From assembly GCA_020746875.1 (NCBI GenBank), contig JAGTJL010000019.1, positions 372,001-436,000 of the forward strand: a stretch of 64,000 nt of DNA, given 5' to 3'. Under the pieces are notes generated by a model. That model ran no database searches. It saw only the letters and a program-made list of their open reading frames with translations, and had not been told where the DNA came from. Shown one piece after another: positions 46,592-58,830 of this stretch. The position numbers were made by a program, and so were the translations under genes. This DNA comes from Rhexocercosporidium sp. MPI-PUGE-AT-0058 (Eukaryota > Ascomycota > Leotiomycetes > Helotiales). Positions within the stretch are counted from its first letter, which is position 1; each line of letters starts with the position of its first letter.

Positions 46592-48725
46592 ATGGCATAT
46601 ACAACGAATGATGGTCCTCAGGACCTCCCAGATAGAATTGGCGAGGAATCTTCTCCCAAGCGATCGGTCGGCGAGCACATCTCGCACATCACGAAAGCAT
46701 TCACGACGAAGCAGGGGTTGATTGGGACGTATGACTATGGTAAGATTCAATTGCTTCTAAAACGATAATAATGTTCAGGACTATACCTAATCGTATGTAA
46801 CAGCCTTCCTCTTCAAGCCCAATCTGCCATTCATGAAGAAATCCACGCGCCGTGCTCCGTTCTTCGGTCTCCAGGATAGCATGCCCGTTGTTCTTGCGCT
46901 GTTGCTGGGGTTTCAGCACGCTTTGGCTATGTTAGCTGGTGTCAGTAAGTTTTGTCTGGAAAATGAAGTTGGTGATTCTTGTTCCTGACTTGTCTCTGCA
47001 GTTACTCCTCCTATTATCATTTCTAATTCTGCCAACTTCACTGCCGATACTACTCAGTACTTGGTCTCAACTTCATTGATCGTTTGCGGTATCCTTTCTG
47101 CTGTTCAGATTACTAGAGTATGTATACTATTTTTCTGGGTCGACTTTTACCGTCGTTGTCGACATCTCAGACATCTAAGCGAGTTGAAAGGGGCCAATTC
47201 TCGTTCGTCCAGAGAACCATTGACTGACCACCTTTCCCGCAGTTCCACATCTACAAGACCCCTTACTACATCGGAACCGGACTAATCTCTGTCGTCGGAA
47301 CAAGTTTCGCCATCATCCCCATCGCCACCAACGGCCTCTCCCAAATGTACGCCAATGGAATGTGTCCCACAGCAGCCGATGGTACCAAGCTCCCATGTCC
47401 AGAAGGATACGGCGCGATCCTCGGAACGGCATCTCTCTGCGCCTTGTTGGAAATCGGCTTGTCATTCATGAGCCCAAACATGCTTAGGAAGCTCTTCCCA
47501 CCCATTGTCACCGGCCCAACTGTCATGCTCATCGGTGTCCACTTGATCGAGAGCGGCTTCAAGGGATGGGCTGGTGGATCTGGTGGCTGCTATGGACGTC
47601 CTGAGACTGGACCGTTCATGCTCTGCCCTTCGAACTCAGCTCCTCATGCTTTACCTTGGGGATCTGCTGAGTTTATTGGTCTTGGATTCTCTGTCTTCGT
47701 TACCATTATCATTTGCGAACGTTTTGGATCCCCCATCATGAAGTCTTGTAAGTGTCAAATCCTACTGCATTTGAGTTGTGGAGGAATCAGAAGCTGACAT
47801 ATATCTAGTGAGCGTTGTCGTTGGTCTTTTGATCGGTTGCATCATCGCAGCTTCAACTGGATATTTCTCCGACTCTGGTATCAAAGCAGCACCAGTCGCA
47901 TCATTCATCTGGGTCCACACATTTCCTCTTTCCGTATACGGGCCTATGATCTTACCTCTAATGGCGGTCTATCTCATCCTGATGATGGAAGCTATCGGCG
48001 ATATCACCGCAACTTGCGATGTATCTCGTCTCCAAGTCGAGGGCAAGCTGTTTGATTCTCGCATCCAGGGTGGTGTTCTCGCAGACGGTCTCAACGGCAT
48101 GTTAGCTGGTCTCTGCACTATCACCCCTATGTCGACATTCGCCCAGAACAACGGTGTCATCGCGTTGACTCGATGCGCTAACCGAAAGGCTGGTTATGCT
48201 TGCTGCTTCTTCCTCATCATCATGGGTGTCTTCTCCAAGTTCGCTGCTGCTCTTACCTCGATTCCAGCTTCTGTTCTTGGAGGCATGACGACCTTCCTCT
48301 TCTCTAGTGTTGCCGTCTCTGGTATGCGTATCGTCTCCACTGTACCCTTCACGCGCCGTACACGCTTCATCCTCACTGCTGCGCTGTCTCTCGGATTCGG
48401 TGCCATCTTGGTACCAAACTGGTTCTCATACGTCTTCACTTACGAGGGAGACAACAAGGCTAAGAAGGGATTCTTCGACGCTATTGCCTTGGTGATGGAG
48501 ACTGGTTTTGCGCTTACGGCATTCATTGCTTTGGCGTTGAACCTTTCTCTGCCCGAGGAGGATGAGGCTGAGGAGACCGAGAGCTTGGCTGGTGATGAGC
48601 GACGAAGTGATGACGAGGAAGAGGCTCGCAGTGCTGAGACTGAGATGTATACTGGCAAGCAGGCTGAGGAGAGCGCTGGCCCTTATAGAGCTAGTGGGAG
48701 CATGGCTGATGAGACGAAGCTATGA
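46592..48725 (+). CDS. uapA: NAT/NCS2 purine permease (UapA/UapC type)
   Basis: Exons are 46592-46739, 46804-46944, 47002-47117, 47243-47747 and 47809-48725; 608 residues. A plasma-membrane symporter of the nucleobase-ascorbate family with multiple hydrophobic segments. The first TM contains the conserved Gln-His pair (GFQHALAM). The family signature QNNGVIALTR is intact at 416-425. Residues matching the UapA substrate site occur at E364, D396, Q416 and N417, each offset by eight from UapA E356, D388, Q408 and N409, so uric acid/xanthine transport is likely. The C-terminal tail is acidic (EEDEAEE, DDEEEARS), typical of UapA-type proteins whose endocytosis depends on such tails. I cannot separate UapA from the closely related UapC on sequence alone. 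Candidate UaY and GATA sites lie upstream. Confidence 0.93.
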
Positions 48726-50928
48726 GTGACGATACCGGAAGATATATATATGGATATGGAGTTGTGAGCCTGGAGTGATTTTGATTGGATGTTATACCAC
48801 TATCGTTAGAAAAGCTTTTTGAATGTTGATTACTTTCCTTGAACTTGGTAACCTAGATGATATGTGATAATAAAATAAAGATGCATTTTTTATTGATAGC
48901 AAGTATTGAAACACATTCGTGACTTCGAAAAGATCGTTGATCCAACCATGGATTTACTCAATATTTAGCGTTCGGCTCAGATGAAGTGTTGCGATCACAA
49001 CTCAGCTTTGGAGGAAGACTTCAGCGGCGAAACAACAAAGAAAGCACAAGACAATAGAGGGGCTCTTCTGGCACCCACCATGGGATGACTGAAATTGAAT
49101 ATACAAGCGCAGTGGATAGGAAGAGTAGAACGGAAGAAAGTCTCGCTTCAGAAATTGTTCCATTGTTCAGGCGACTTCTTTGAATTGGAAGAAAGGCTGG
49201 AATTGGCCCTTTCTGATTACCACAAGTCGTGAACACTTTCCACGACATGTGATACACGTAAGAGGTACCTAGGTATGGGGCGATACTGAACTGTAGTTCG
49301 CCATTCGTTGGGCCACGGCAACCTTTGAAAGAGAATCTGGTGCCGCTATTCTAATCCAAATCCACTGCGAGAGAAAGTACGATAGGAAACGGAAGCCCGA
49401 AGCCGAAGTCATGAGAAATTCAGACTTGCTCCCGTAGGAGCTCAAGAGGCAAAAAGCTTGACCAGAGAAGGATGCCTCGACGCAGGTACGAAATGTCTGT
49501 CCTACCAAGTACGACGGACGGTCTCATCCGTGCCGCTCCCATCCCATCCCATCTCATCTCCCGCTCGAGAGCCTCAACATTTGACAAGGTGGCAAACCAG
49601 TCAGCCTCGGTCCAACGAGCCTTCCACTTGGGAAAGTGTGGAGGTGGCGTGCGTGGGCGTAGCGTGCCGAAGCGAGTGGTGGCGAGAAAAGCAGGAAACC
49701 GGATTCGAATGTTCCATGCAGGCAGGCATTAGCGCATCTTTAGTGCATTGCTCACGTGTTTTCTTGTTGGGAGACGCTAACGGCTTTAGTGCGTTGAAAA
49801 GTGGAACCAGTTGAGCGTGAGCTTCCGGGACCTGCGTGGCGTGGGCTCGAACTTGACAGCGGAAGTGGAAGGCGAGAAAGTCCGACTCACCGAAACAACA
49901 ATGACGAGATGACGAGGTGACGGTAATTATCAAATGAAAGGGCGACTTGGGCGCGCGTCGTTGTTGAGTAGTAGAATAGAATAGAAGAAATAAATAGGGG
50001 TCGCAGGAATGTGAGCGCGAGAGAGATGTAGCGTTCGCGCGTCATTGTTAGGTACTGTACTGTAGGTGCGGGTGGTGCACCACAGGGCGAGGACCCTGAA
50101 ATGCTTAAATTTAGATCCTGCGTACAGTCGGGCCACTCTATTCCACTTGGTTGGGCCCTGCACTCAGACCAGGTCGGATCGGATAGGATGCGACGATAAG
50201 AAAACCCAATTCCAATTCCATGCGAACAATGTACAATCAACGAGAAAGATGGGTGACATCTACGGATCATGAAAGTCGCGAAAGAAGGAAAACAAGAATC
50301 AGAATCGTTTATTTGCATGACATGTTCATCCGCCCCCTGGCTGGATTCCAAGATTTCGCGACATTCCCAATAGGGGAAGGGGGAAGGGGGAAGGGAGCTT
50401 TGACCAATGAAACGCGGGCGCTGGGAATTTGTTGAGCTGGATATCGTGGGAGGTTGAACCCCTTCCCCTTAGCATCGCCCATCATTCCTCGGCACGGATT
50501 TCGAGTTGCAGGCATGTTTCTCTGCTTGTGAAAGGTGCCGTGCGATCTGGCCGTCAATTTTCACACTTGCGTGCTTTTCAATTGGCGGAATCCAAGGGTG
50601 AACGGAGAAAGGAGGACTCAAAGCTCGAAGAAGTGTTGCAGTCACTCACTCACCCACTTACGCCGACCACCAGCAAGAATTGCGGGCTGGTCTTGGTCTC
50701 CATCCCACCAAAAATCGAAGAAAGACGCACACACTCGACCACACCCCAAAGCCCCTCCAAAACTCCACCTGCCCCCAACCCTGACCGAAAATCAGCCTTC
50801 CCCACGCCATTTTGCCGGCGGGTCCACTAGTGCCGCTGCGAAACACAGACATTATAACTTGCCGCCGCCCTCCTCTTCTTCCTCTCTCCCTTCCTCACGA
50901 CACACTTTTCTCTCTGCCATCACTCACA
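48726..50928. other. Intergenic region (2.2 kb) upstream of the desaturase
   Basis: Contains TACTGTACTGTA near 50052-50064 and a long CT-rich leader just before the desaturase start. No gene supported. Confidence 0.45.
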
Positions 50929-52382
50929 ATGGCATCTCAAACACAACAACCATCTGGCATGGCGAAGCCCCCGACCAAGAAGTTCGATCCCAAGAAGCCT
51001 CACATCACCGAGGAGCCCATCACCAGGGCGAACTGGTACAAGCATGTTAACTGGCTTAATATCACCTTGATTGTCGGAGTTCCCATCTATGGCCTCATCG
51101 CGGCTTACTGGACACCTCTCCAGCTCAAGACTGCCATCTGGGCCATTTCATATTACTTCATGACCGGTCTCGGTATCACAGCTGGTATGTTCCTCCCTTG
51201 ATATTCGCTTCGAATTGTTACCGGTCACTAACGCCATTAACTCCAGGTTACCACAGACTTTGGGCACACACATCCTACTCTGCCCGTCTGCCCTTGAAGA
51301 TCTTCCTCGCGGCCGTTGGCGGGGGAGCTGTCGAAGGTTCAATCAGATGGTGGTCGAGAGATCACCGTGCCCATCACAGATACACCGACACCGACAAGGA
51401 CCCATATTCCGTTCGAAAGGGTCTCCTGTACTCGCACATCGGATGGATGATCATGAAGCAAAACCCCAAGCGAATTGGTCGTACCGACATCTCCGACTTG
51501 AACGATGACCCTGTCGTTGTCTGGCAACATCGCAACTACATCAAGACCGTCATCTTCATGGGAATGGTCTTCCCCTGCCTCGTCAGTGGTCTCGGATGGG
51601 GAGACTGGAAGGGAGGTTTCATCTACGCTGGAATCCTCCGAATTTTCTTTGTTCAACAGGCTACCTTCTGTGTCAACTCTTTGGCACACTGGCTCGGTGA
51701 TCAGCCATTCGACGACCGTAACTCTCCAAGAGATCACGTCATCACCGCTCTCGTTACTCTTGGTGAGGGTTACCACAACTTCCACCACGAGTTCCCATCT
51801 GATTACCGCAATGCTATCGAATGGCATCAGTATGACCCTACCAAGTGGTCAATCTGGATCTGGAAGCAAATGGGACTCGCATTCGACCTAAAGCAATTCA
51901 AGCAGAACGAGATCGAGAAGGGCCGTCTCCAACAGCTCCAGAAGAAGCTCGACCAGAAGAGACAGACTCTTGACTGGGGTATTCCTCTCGAGCAACTGCC
52001 AATCATCGACTGGGACTCTTACCAAGCCGAGGCTAAGAATGGCCGCGCCCTCGTCGCCGTTGCTGGTGTTGTCCACGATGTTACCGATTTCATCAAGGAC
52101 CACCCAGGTGGAAAGGCTCTGATCACATCCGGTATTGGAAAGGATGCAACCGCCATCTTTAACGGTGGTGTCTACAACCACTCCAACGCCGCCCACAACT
52201 TGTTGTCAACAATGCGTGTTGGTGTTATCCGAGGTGGATGTGAGGTCGAGATCTGGAAGCGCGCTCAACGGGAAAACAAGGACATCTCCTTTGTCTCCGA
52301 CTCGGCAGGAAAGAAGATCATTCGTGCTGGCAGTCAAGTAACACGGATAGCCGAGCCCGTAGCATCAGCCGATGCTGCGTAA
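50929..52382 (+). CDS. ole1: Stearoyl-CoA delta-9 desaturase with C-terminal cytochrome b5 (Ole1)
   Basis: Exons are 50929-51184 and 51247-52382, with a 62-base intron splitting the Gly codon before YHRLWAH; 463 residues. This ER membrane enzyme introduces the first double bond into palmitoyl- and stearoyl-CoA using oxygen and electrons from cytochrome b5. The three His boxes are present: HRLWAH (88-93), HRAHH (125-129) and HNFHH (262-266), plus H233 in SLAHWLGDQ. Hydrophobic hairpins flank them. The fused cytochrome b5 domain (about 345-435) has the heme-binding HPGG at 371-374 and a second His further on (NHSNAAH). Length and order match fungal Ole1. Probably an essential housekeeping gene, often repressed by unsaturated fatty acids, though no such element is identified here. 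Confidence 0.96.
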
Positions 52383-53888
52383 GCTTCCTGTGCTACCAAA
52401 AATGTTTAATGAGTCGATGACAAGGGCTGTCTGTCCGGCTTGGAGAAAAAGATTGCATTTTGCTGTTTTCTGAGCGTGGGCTTGTTTATTAGATCATGGG
52501 GCGTTACTGGCGGGGAGCTGCGACTTTTGTTTCTCCTTCGTAATTGAAGAGAGTGGGTTTACATTCGGGCACTCATTGTATGGTAGGGTTTGTACCCTTT
52601 GGGGACAGGATGTGAGGATTATGCCTGCGGGCCTAGAAATAAGGAAACATAAATACATCACCCAAACATGCAGTGTCAAACATTGTGACTTGCAAAATTT
52701 CCCAGTAAAATTAAGGACACTTTGGCGACAGAATGGCAAATTCTATATACCCTCTACTATGCTTCCCTCGATTAGACACGTATGCTACGATGCTACCAAC
52801 TTGAAAACTTTCCAATTCCACAACCATCAAGCAGACCCAAACCCAGCAGAGCCGCCGCGCCACGCCACTCCAGACTCCAGGGACTCGACAGCTCCAACAA
52901 AGACAGAGCCCCGTTTTCACATGCCATCTTTCCCAAGCCCAGGCCCACGGGCCATCCATCAATCCCCATCCCGAGCCCCAACGAAACTAAAAACAAACAT
53001 ATCAAACACGTCATGATAGATGGACCCTTGAAGTATAATGCACGTTTTTAACGTTTCAGGGTTGTGTGATTGAGAGTGAGATTGAGATTCGTGGAGTGGA
53101 GATTTGCATGCTCAACAGTTTTCTGGTCTTGCGAATTTGATGGTGGCAGGGTTGGAGGGGCTGAAGATTTGGAGTCTCCGAGAGCGAGGGAGGGAGGGTC
53201 GGTTTGCATGTGATTCTTCTCGGTCAATACACGCATCTGGTGAGGAGTGTATGTATTTCCCTGATGTGCAAGACGGTGAGATGAATATTCGTCTAGTATC
53301 ATAGAGTGAGTGAACTGCGATAAGTGTGAACTTTGACATTGATATGGGATATTTGACTCTCGAAATGGTCATCACAGCCGTACTCGCGTATGTGAACTTC
53401 CACTTTCGTACATGGATGATGGAGAGATAATGATTCGAGGAGTTGGTTAGAGTTGGTTACGAATTCAGAAGAGAGAAAAAAAAATCGAAACTGGGTTAGT
53501 AGAGAGGTTAACTAAAGATTCAGACCATCTTGAGTTGGAGAGGCAGGTTACCTGCGCCTACAACGCACGGTGTTTAGGCTATCTTAGACAAAGTATTGAG
53601 AAGTATACGGAACTTTGAAAGCTGCAACTTCGACGGGACTATAGAGCCCTTCATACCCTGTGCGAGTGAGAAGTCAAAGGGGTCGCTGACTACGAGGCAT
53701 GGCACTCACATCTACCACTTCCGACTTCATGAGGACCCACGACTGGGAATAATAGTGTTTCTACTCTAGCATCTATCTATCCATGCGATACTCCTGGTCT
53801 CAATGCCGCATCTGTCTATCGGACTATTCAAGCCAACATCTATGACTTCTTCCCCTACCCAGCACCATACTCTCCTCCTAGCCACAAC
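52383..53888. other. Intergenic region between convergent genes
   Basis: 3' flanks of the desaturase (+) and thioesterase (-). Short frames are unlike proteins. Nothing else recognised. Confidence 0.45.
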
Positions 53889-54731
53889 TCAGATCTTCGC
53901 CATCGTCGGATCAATACTAACCTTCCCATGCTCACACGTCGCCATAACCGCCCCATCACTAGCCCTCCTGATGACTCCCATCAAACTACACAACCTCTTC
54001 CCAGCATGCACAACCTCACTCTCAATCAACACTTTCTCACCCACCGGCACCGGTCGAATATATGTGACATTCAACGTCCGGGACACGCCTGCGAAGACCC
54101 AGAAGCCGGGCTGCGCAATGGGAGCCAGTGCTGCTGTGGTGCACATGTCGAAGATGGTCGAGGTGCAACCGCCGTGGAGGTTGCCGAGTCGGTTGCAGTG
54201 CGAGGGTTGTACGGTGTAGGAGAAGACTGTGCGGCCGGGATTGTTGGAGGCAGATTCTAGGACGAGGTTTTCGCGAAGGAGGGAAGCTGCCCAACCCTGT
54301 GGGAGATAAGTATATGTTTTGTAGCAAGAGTTGATTGGGGGAAAGAAGAGGTTCTGAAAGGGAAGTGAAGGTCGGGTGATTACTGGTAGGTAGAAAGGAA
54401 GAAACTAAGCGTGGACGGGAATGATAGAGGGAGATAGATGTTGACATTCGGACTGGGAAACAATATAAATCCACTTCCAATAAGTCACACCTCCAGTGCA
54501 TAACAGAGATACAAGAGTAAGTTGAATATAGAGACGAAGAGCAAACAAGGACAACTGCAAAACCACGAAGCGCAAATAGGTACTCACTTGGTACATATCA
54601 TGACCCATCGAGCCAGAGAACAAGGCATTTACTCTCTCCTCCGGGGACACATCATCTCCAGTCGGCACTCCAATCAATTCCTGTCCTTCTGCTACCCCCG
54701 CCATTGAGATTTTCGTTTTTGCAGGAGCCAT
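53889..54731 (-). CDS. Hotdog-fold acyl-CoA thioesterase (4HBT/PaaI-like)
   Basis: Minus-strand exons are 54731-54588 and 54296-53889, separated by a long 291-base intron with clean GTGAGT..CCACAG ends between codons; 183 residues. The hotdog domain includes the catalytic-site pattern NLHGGCTSTIFDMCTTAAL, with His-Gly-Gly followed by Asp on the central helix. The strands SRTLNVTYIRPVPVGEKVLIESEV and ATCEHGKVSIDP follow, as in THEM2/PaaI-type thioesterases. These hydrolyse acyl-CoA or aryl-CoA; the substrate cannot be predicted. No clear targeting peptide is seen in the N-terminal 48 residues, which precede the domain. It is transcribed away from SMC2 across a 260-base gap. The length of the intron makes a hidden extra exon possible, but none was found. 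Confidence 0.85.
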
Positions 54732-54991
54732 TGTGTTTTCGGTATGTGAAGAATAGATAGAGTAAGAATTGAAGACATCCTGAACGTGAAATCTGGGGTA
54801 AGTTGTTCCAGCCGAGCCTCGCGGTTGGACCGAGGCCCCATCAACTAACGGCGATTCTGCATGGGTGCCTCACAGAAACATTGTTGCCTCATCACCACCC
54901 CAGCGCGTCCCAATGTTTACTTCGCGTTTGCGCAAACCAAAATAATCGACAATTCGACCACCAACGACAACGGCCACCCCATACCGCCAAA
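54732..54991. promoter_or_regulatory. Shared divergent promoter of thioesterase and SMC2
   Basis: The start codons of the two opposing genes are separated by 260 bases, so their promoters share this segment. No specific site claimed. Confidence 0.55.
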
Positions 54992-57900
54992 ATGAGGATC
55001 GTGGAGGTTATTATAGACGTAAGCGCATCTCGAAACATATCTAGAAAATCTGCTAATATCAACAGGGCTTTAAATCGTACGCTGTGCGAACAGTCATTTC
55101 AGGATGGTAAATAAACAAATGGCAACCACCTCCTCTCTGGCTGTGGAACTGACACTCTGTCATAGGGATGAATCTTTCAACTCGATTACAGGTCTAAATG
55201 GAAGTGGTAAATCTAATATCCTAGACTCAATATGTTTCGTTCTGGGAATTACGAACATGACGACGGTCCGCGCGCAGAATTTGCAGGTATGTTTACCCCC
55301 AACCTTCTGCGTTGCCACATACTAACTTTGTTTCCAAAGGATCTTATTTACAAGCGTGGACAAGCCGGAGTAACGAAGGCCAGCGTAACGATCGTTTTCG
55401 ACAACCGGGACAAGAAGAAATCCCCCATTGGATTCGAGGAATATGCGCAGATCAGTGTCACCCGACAGATTGTGCTAGGAGGAACGAGCAAATACCTAAT
55501 CAATGGCCACCGCGCCCAGCAGCAGACAGTCCAGAACCTCTTCCAGTCCGTTCAGCTGAACATCAATAATCCCAATTTCCTCATCATGCAGGGTCGCATC
55601 ACGAAGGTTCTGAACATGAAGGCGGTCGAGATTCTGGCTATGATTGAGGAGGCGGCCGGTACGCGCATGTTCGAGGATCGGAGGGACAAGGCTTTCAAGA
55701 CTATGGCGAAGAAGGAGATGAAGGTTACCGAGATCACGGAACTGTTGAAGGATGAGATTGAGCCGAAGCTGGAGAAGCTGCGGACAGAAAAGAGAGCTTT
55801 CCTCGATTTCCAACAAACGCAGAATGATCTCGAACGGTTGACGAGGGTAGTGGTGGCACACGACTATGTGAAGCACCAAGAAAAGCTCAAGCAGTCTGCG
55901 GGAGATCTCGAGCTGAAAAAACAGCGGCAAAAGGATCTGGAGGAGAATGCGGTGAAGTTGAAGAACGAAATCGAATACCTTGCTGAGGATGTCAAGAAAG
56001 TGAAGGCGCAGCGCGAGAAGGAACTCAAGAAGGGAGGGAAGGCACAAGCACTCGAGGCAGAGGTGAAGCAGCATTCCAACGAGATGGTGCGATTGGCGAC
56101 CGTTACGGATTTGAAGAAATCTAGTTTGGCTGAAGAGAAGGAACGGAAGTCTACCATCCAAAAGAACGTGAAGGAACTTGAGACTCTTTTGAAGCAAAAG
56201 ACGAAAGTCTATGAGAAGCTTCAGGCTCAATATGACAAGGCCAAGGAGGAGCTGGAAAAGCAGAGCCAGGAAGCCGAGACCAAGGAAGAGCTTCTCCAGA
56301 CTCTCCAGACAGGTGTTGCCTCCAAAGAAGGTCAAGAAAGTGGATACCAAGGACAACTCCAAGATGCCCGGAATCGTGCTAGTGCTGCATCAACAGAGCA
56401 AGAGCAAGCCAAACTGAAGACGACTCATCTCGAGAAACGCATTAAGGAAGAGGAGCCTCGAGCGAAGAAAGCCAAAGATCAGAATGCTGGCCTACTCAAT
56501 GATCTAGAGGGTCTTAGGTCACAAGCCCAGAAGCTTGAAAAGGAATTGGGCAAACTGGGTTTCGAGCCCGGAAAGGAGGATGACATGTATAAGCAGGAAT
56601 CGACTCTGCAACAGACCATTCGAAAACTCCGTGAGCAGTCTGATGGATTGAAGCGAAAGGTTGCCAATATCGACTTCAACTATGCCGATCCTACGCCAAA
56701 TTTCGATAGGTCAAAAGTCAAAGGTTTGGTTGCGTCTCTCTTTACTCTTGACAAAGAGCGGACTGATGCTGGAACTGCTCTTGAGATCTGTGCCGGAGGT
56801 CGGCTGTACAATGTCGTTGTCGACACCGAGGTTACTGGAACTCAGCTACTCCAGAAAGGCAAATTACGAAAGCGAGTCACCATCATTCCACTGAACAAGA
56901 TTGCCGCATTCAGAGCTTCTGCCGAGAAGATTGGTGCCGCGCAAAAGATTGCTCCAGGCAAGGTCGATCTTGCATTGTCACTCATTGGGTACGATGACGA
57001 GGTCTCTACGGCTATGGACTACGTTTTTGGCAACACCTTGATCTGCGCTGATGCAGCCACTGCAAAGAGAGTGACTTTCGATCCAGCTGTTCGGATGAAG
57101 AGTATCACACTGGAGGGAGATTCATATGATCCATCTGGAACTCTCTCCGGTGGTAGCTCACCTAATTCAAGCGGTGTTCTTGTAACGCTACAGAAGCTCA
57201 ATGAGCTGACCAAAGAACTGGGTATGCAAGAAAGAACACTAGCAGAGCTTCAAGCTACGATGGCACGAGAGAAGAAGAAGCTGGATCAGGCCAAGAAGAT
57301 CAAGCAGGAACTCGACCTCAAGTCTCACGAGATCAAGCTGACGGAGGAGCAAATTGGAGGCAATTCTTCGTCATCCATCATCCAGGAGGTTGAGAACATG
57401 AAAGCATCCATTGTTCAGCTGAAGACTGATCTTGCGGAAGCTAAAAAGCGCCAAGACGAGGCAAACAAGGACATCAAGCGGATTGAGAAGGACATGAAAG
57501 ACTTTGACAACAACAAGGATGGAAAGCTTGTTGAGCTTCAAAGCTCTCTCGACTCGCTCCGGAAAGCGCTTACTAAGAACTCGGCATCAGTCAAGGTCTT
57601 GCAAAAGGAGCTTCAAGGGGCGAGGCTAGATTCTGAGCAGGTTGGTGGTGATCTCGCTGCTGCCCAGGAGCAGCTTCAGGAGGTCGAGGTGACTTTGAAT
57701 GGGTATGCCGAGGAGATCGCTGCTCTTGTAGCTGAGCATGCCCAAGTGAAGGTGTGTATCTCCGCCACTCTGCTGAGGGTTATACTGACCATTTAGGATA
57801 CTCACGACATTGCTCAAGCACATCTTGATGATGAGCGTGCTAAGCTCACTGGTTTCGATGATGAACTTCGCTCTCTTGAGGAAGCTTCTAGATCAAAATC

Positions 57901-58830
57901 CTCTAGAATCACTGAGGAGGGTCTTGAGATGCAGAAGCTTGGTCACCAAGTTGAGAAGTTCCACAAAGAACAACAAGCTGCCGTTCAGACAGTTGCCCAC
58001 ATGGAGAAAGAACATGAATGGATCGCTGATGAGAAGGACAACTTTGGCCGTACAGGAACTCCTTACGATTTCAAGGGTCAGAACATCGCCGAGTGCAAAG
58101 CGACTCTCAGAAACCTCACAGAGCGATTCCAGGGTATGAAGAAGAAGATCAACCCCAAGGTCATGAACATGATCGACAGCGTAGAGAAGAAGGAAGTCGC
58201 CCTCAAGAACATGATGAAGACTGTCATTCGGGACAAGAAGAAGATTGAAGAGACTATAGTTACCTTGGACGAGTACAAGAAGAAGGCTCTGCACGAGACG
58301 TGGTCCAAAGTCAACAGGGACTTCGGCCAGATCTTTGCAGAGCTTCTCCCAGGCAGTTTCGCTAAACTCGACCCCCCCGAGGGGAAGACAATAAACGAAG
58401 GACTAGAGGTCAAAGTGTCACTGGGTTCGTAATTCCCCTCCCCTGAACCCGAAGATACCGGCGGCGGCAATTGTAATTAGACAGTGCAATCTCGCTAACT
58501 TTAAATCAACAATCAGGCAAGGTCTGGAAACAGAGTTTGACGGAACTGTCGGGGGGTCAACGGTCCCTGATCGCCATCTCGCTCATCATGGCGCTGCTGC
58601 AATTCAAGCCAGCGCCGATGTACATCCTGGACGAGGTGGATGCGGCTCTGGATCTCTCACACACGCAGAACATTGGACGGCTCATCAAGAACCGCTTCAA
58701 GGGTAGCCAGTTCATCGTCGTCAGTCTGAAGGACGGCATGTTTCAGAATGCGAATCGTATCTTTAGGACTAGGTTCTCCGAGGGTACGTCGGTCGTTCAG
58801 GCGCTCACTGCGGCGGATTTCGACAAGTGA
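54992..58830 (+). CDS. smc2: SMC2 ATPase subunit of condensin
   Basis: Exons are 54992-55018, 55066-55106, 55166-55286, 55340-57751, 57797-58424 and 58517-58830; 1180 residues, the usual SMC2 length. The N-terminal head begins [24 protein letters not shown] and has the Walker A GLNGSGKS at 32-39. A first coiled coil (about 170-500) rich in Lys/Glu/Gln leads to the hinge (about 515-680), with VKGLVASLF and the glycine-rich [13 protein letters not shown] following it. The second coiled coil leads to the C-terminal head with the signature LSGGQRSL (1087-1094) and Walker [13 protein letters not shown] (D1115, E1116). SMC2 pairs with SMC4 to compact chromosomes in mitosis. The frames that are long on the opposite strand are shadows. 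Most introns lie near the 5' end, as in other ascomycete smc2 genes. Confidence 0.97.

Noticed and set aside
55496..56362. 288-residue minus-strand open frame inside SMC2
   Set aside because: It is the Leu-rich shadow of the SMC2 coiled coil on the opposite strand.
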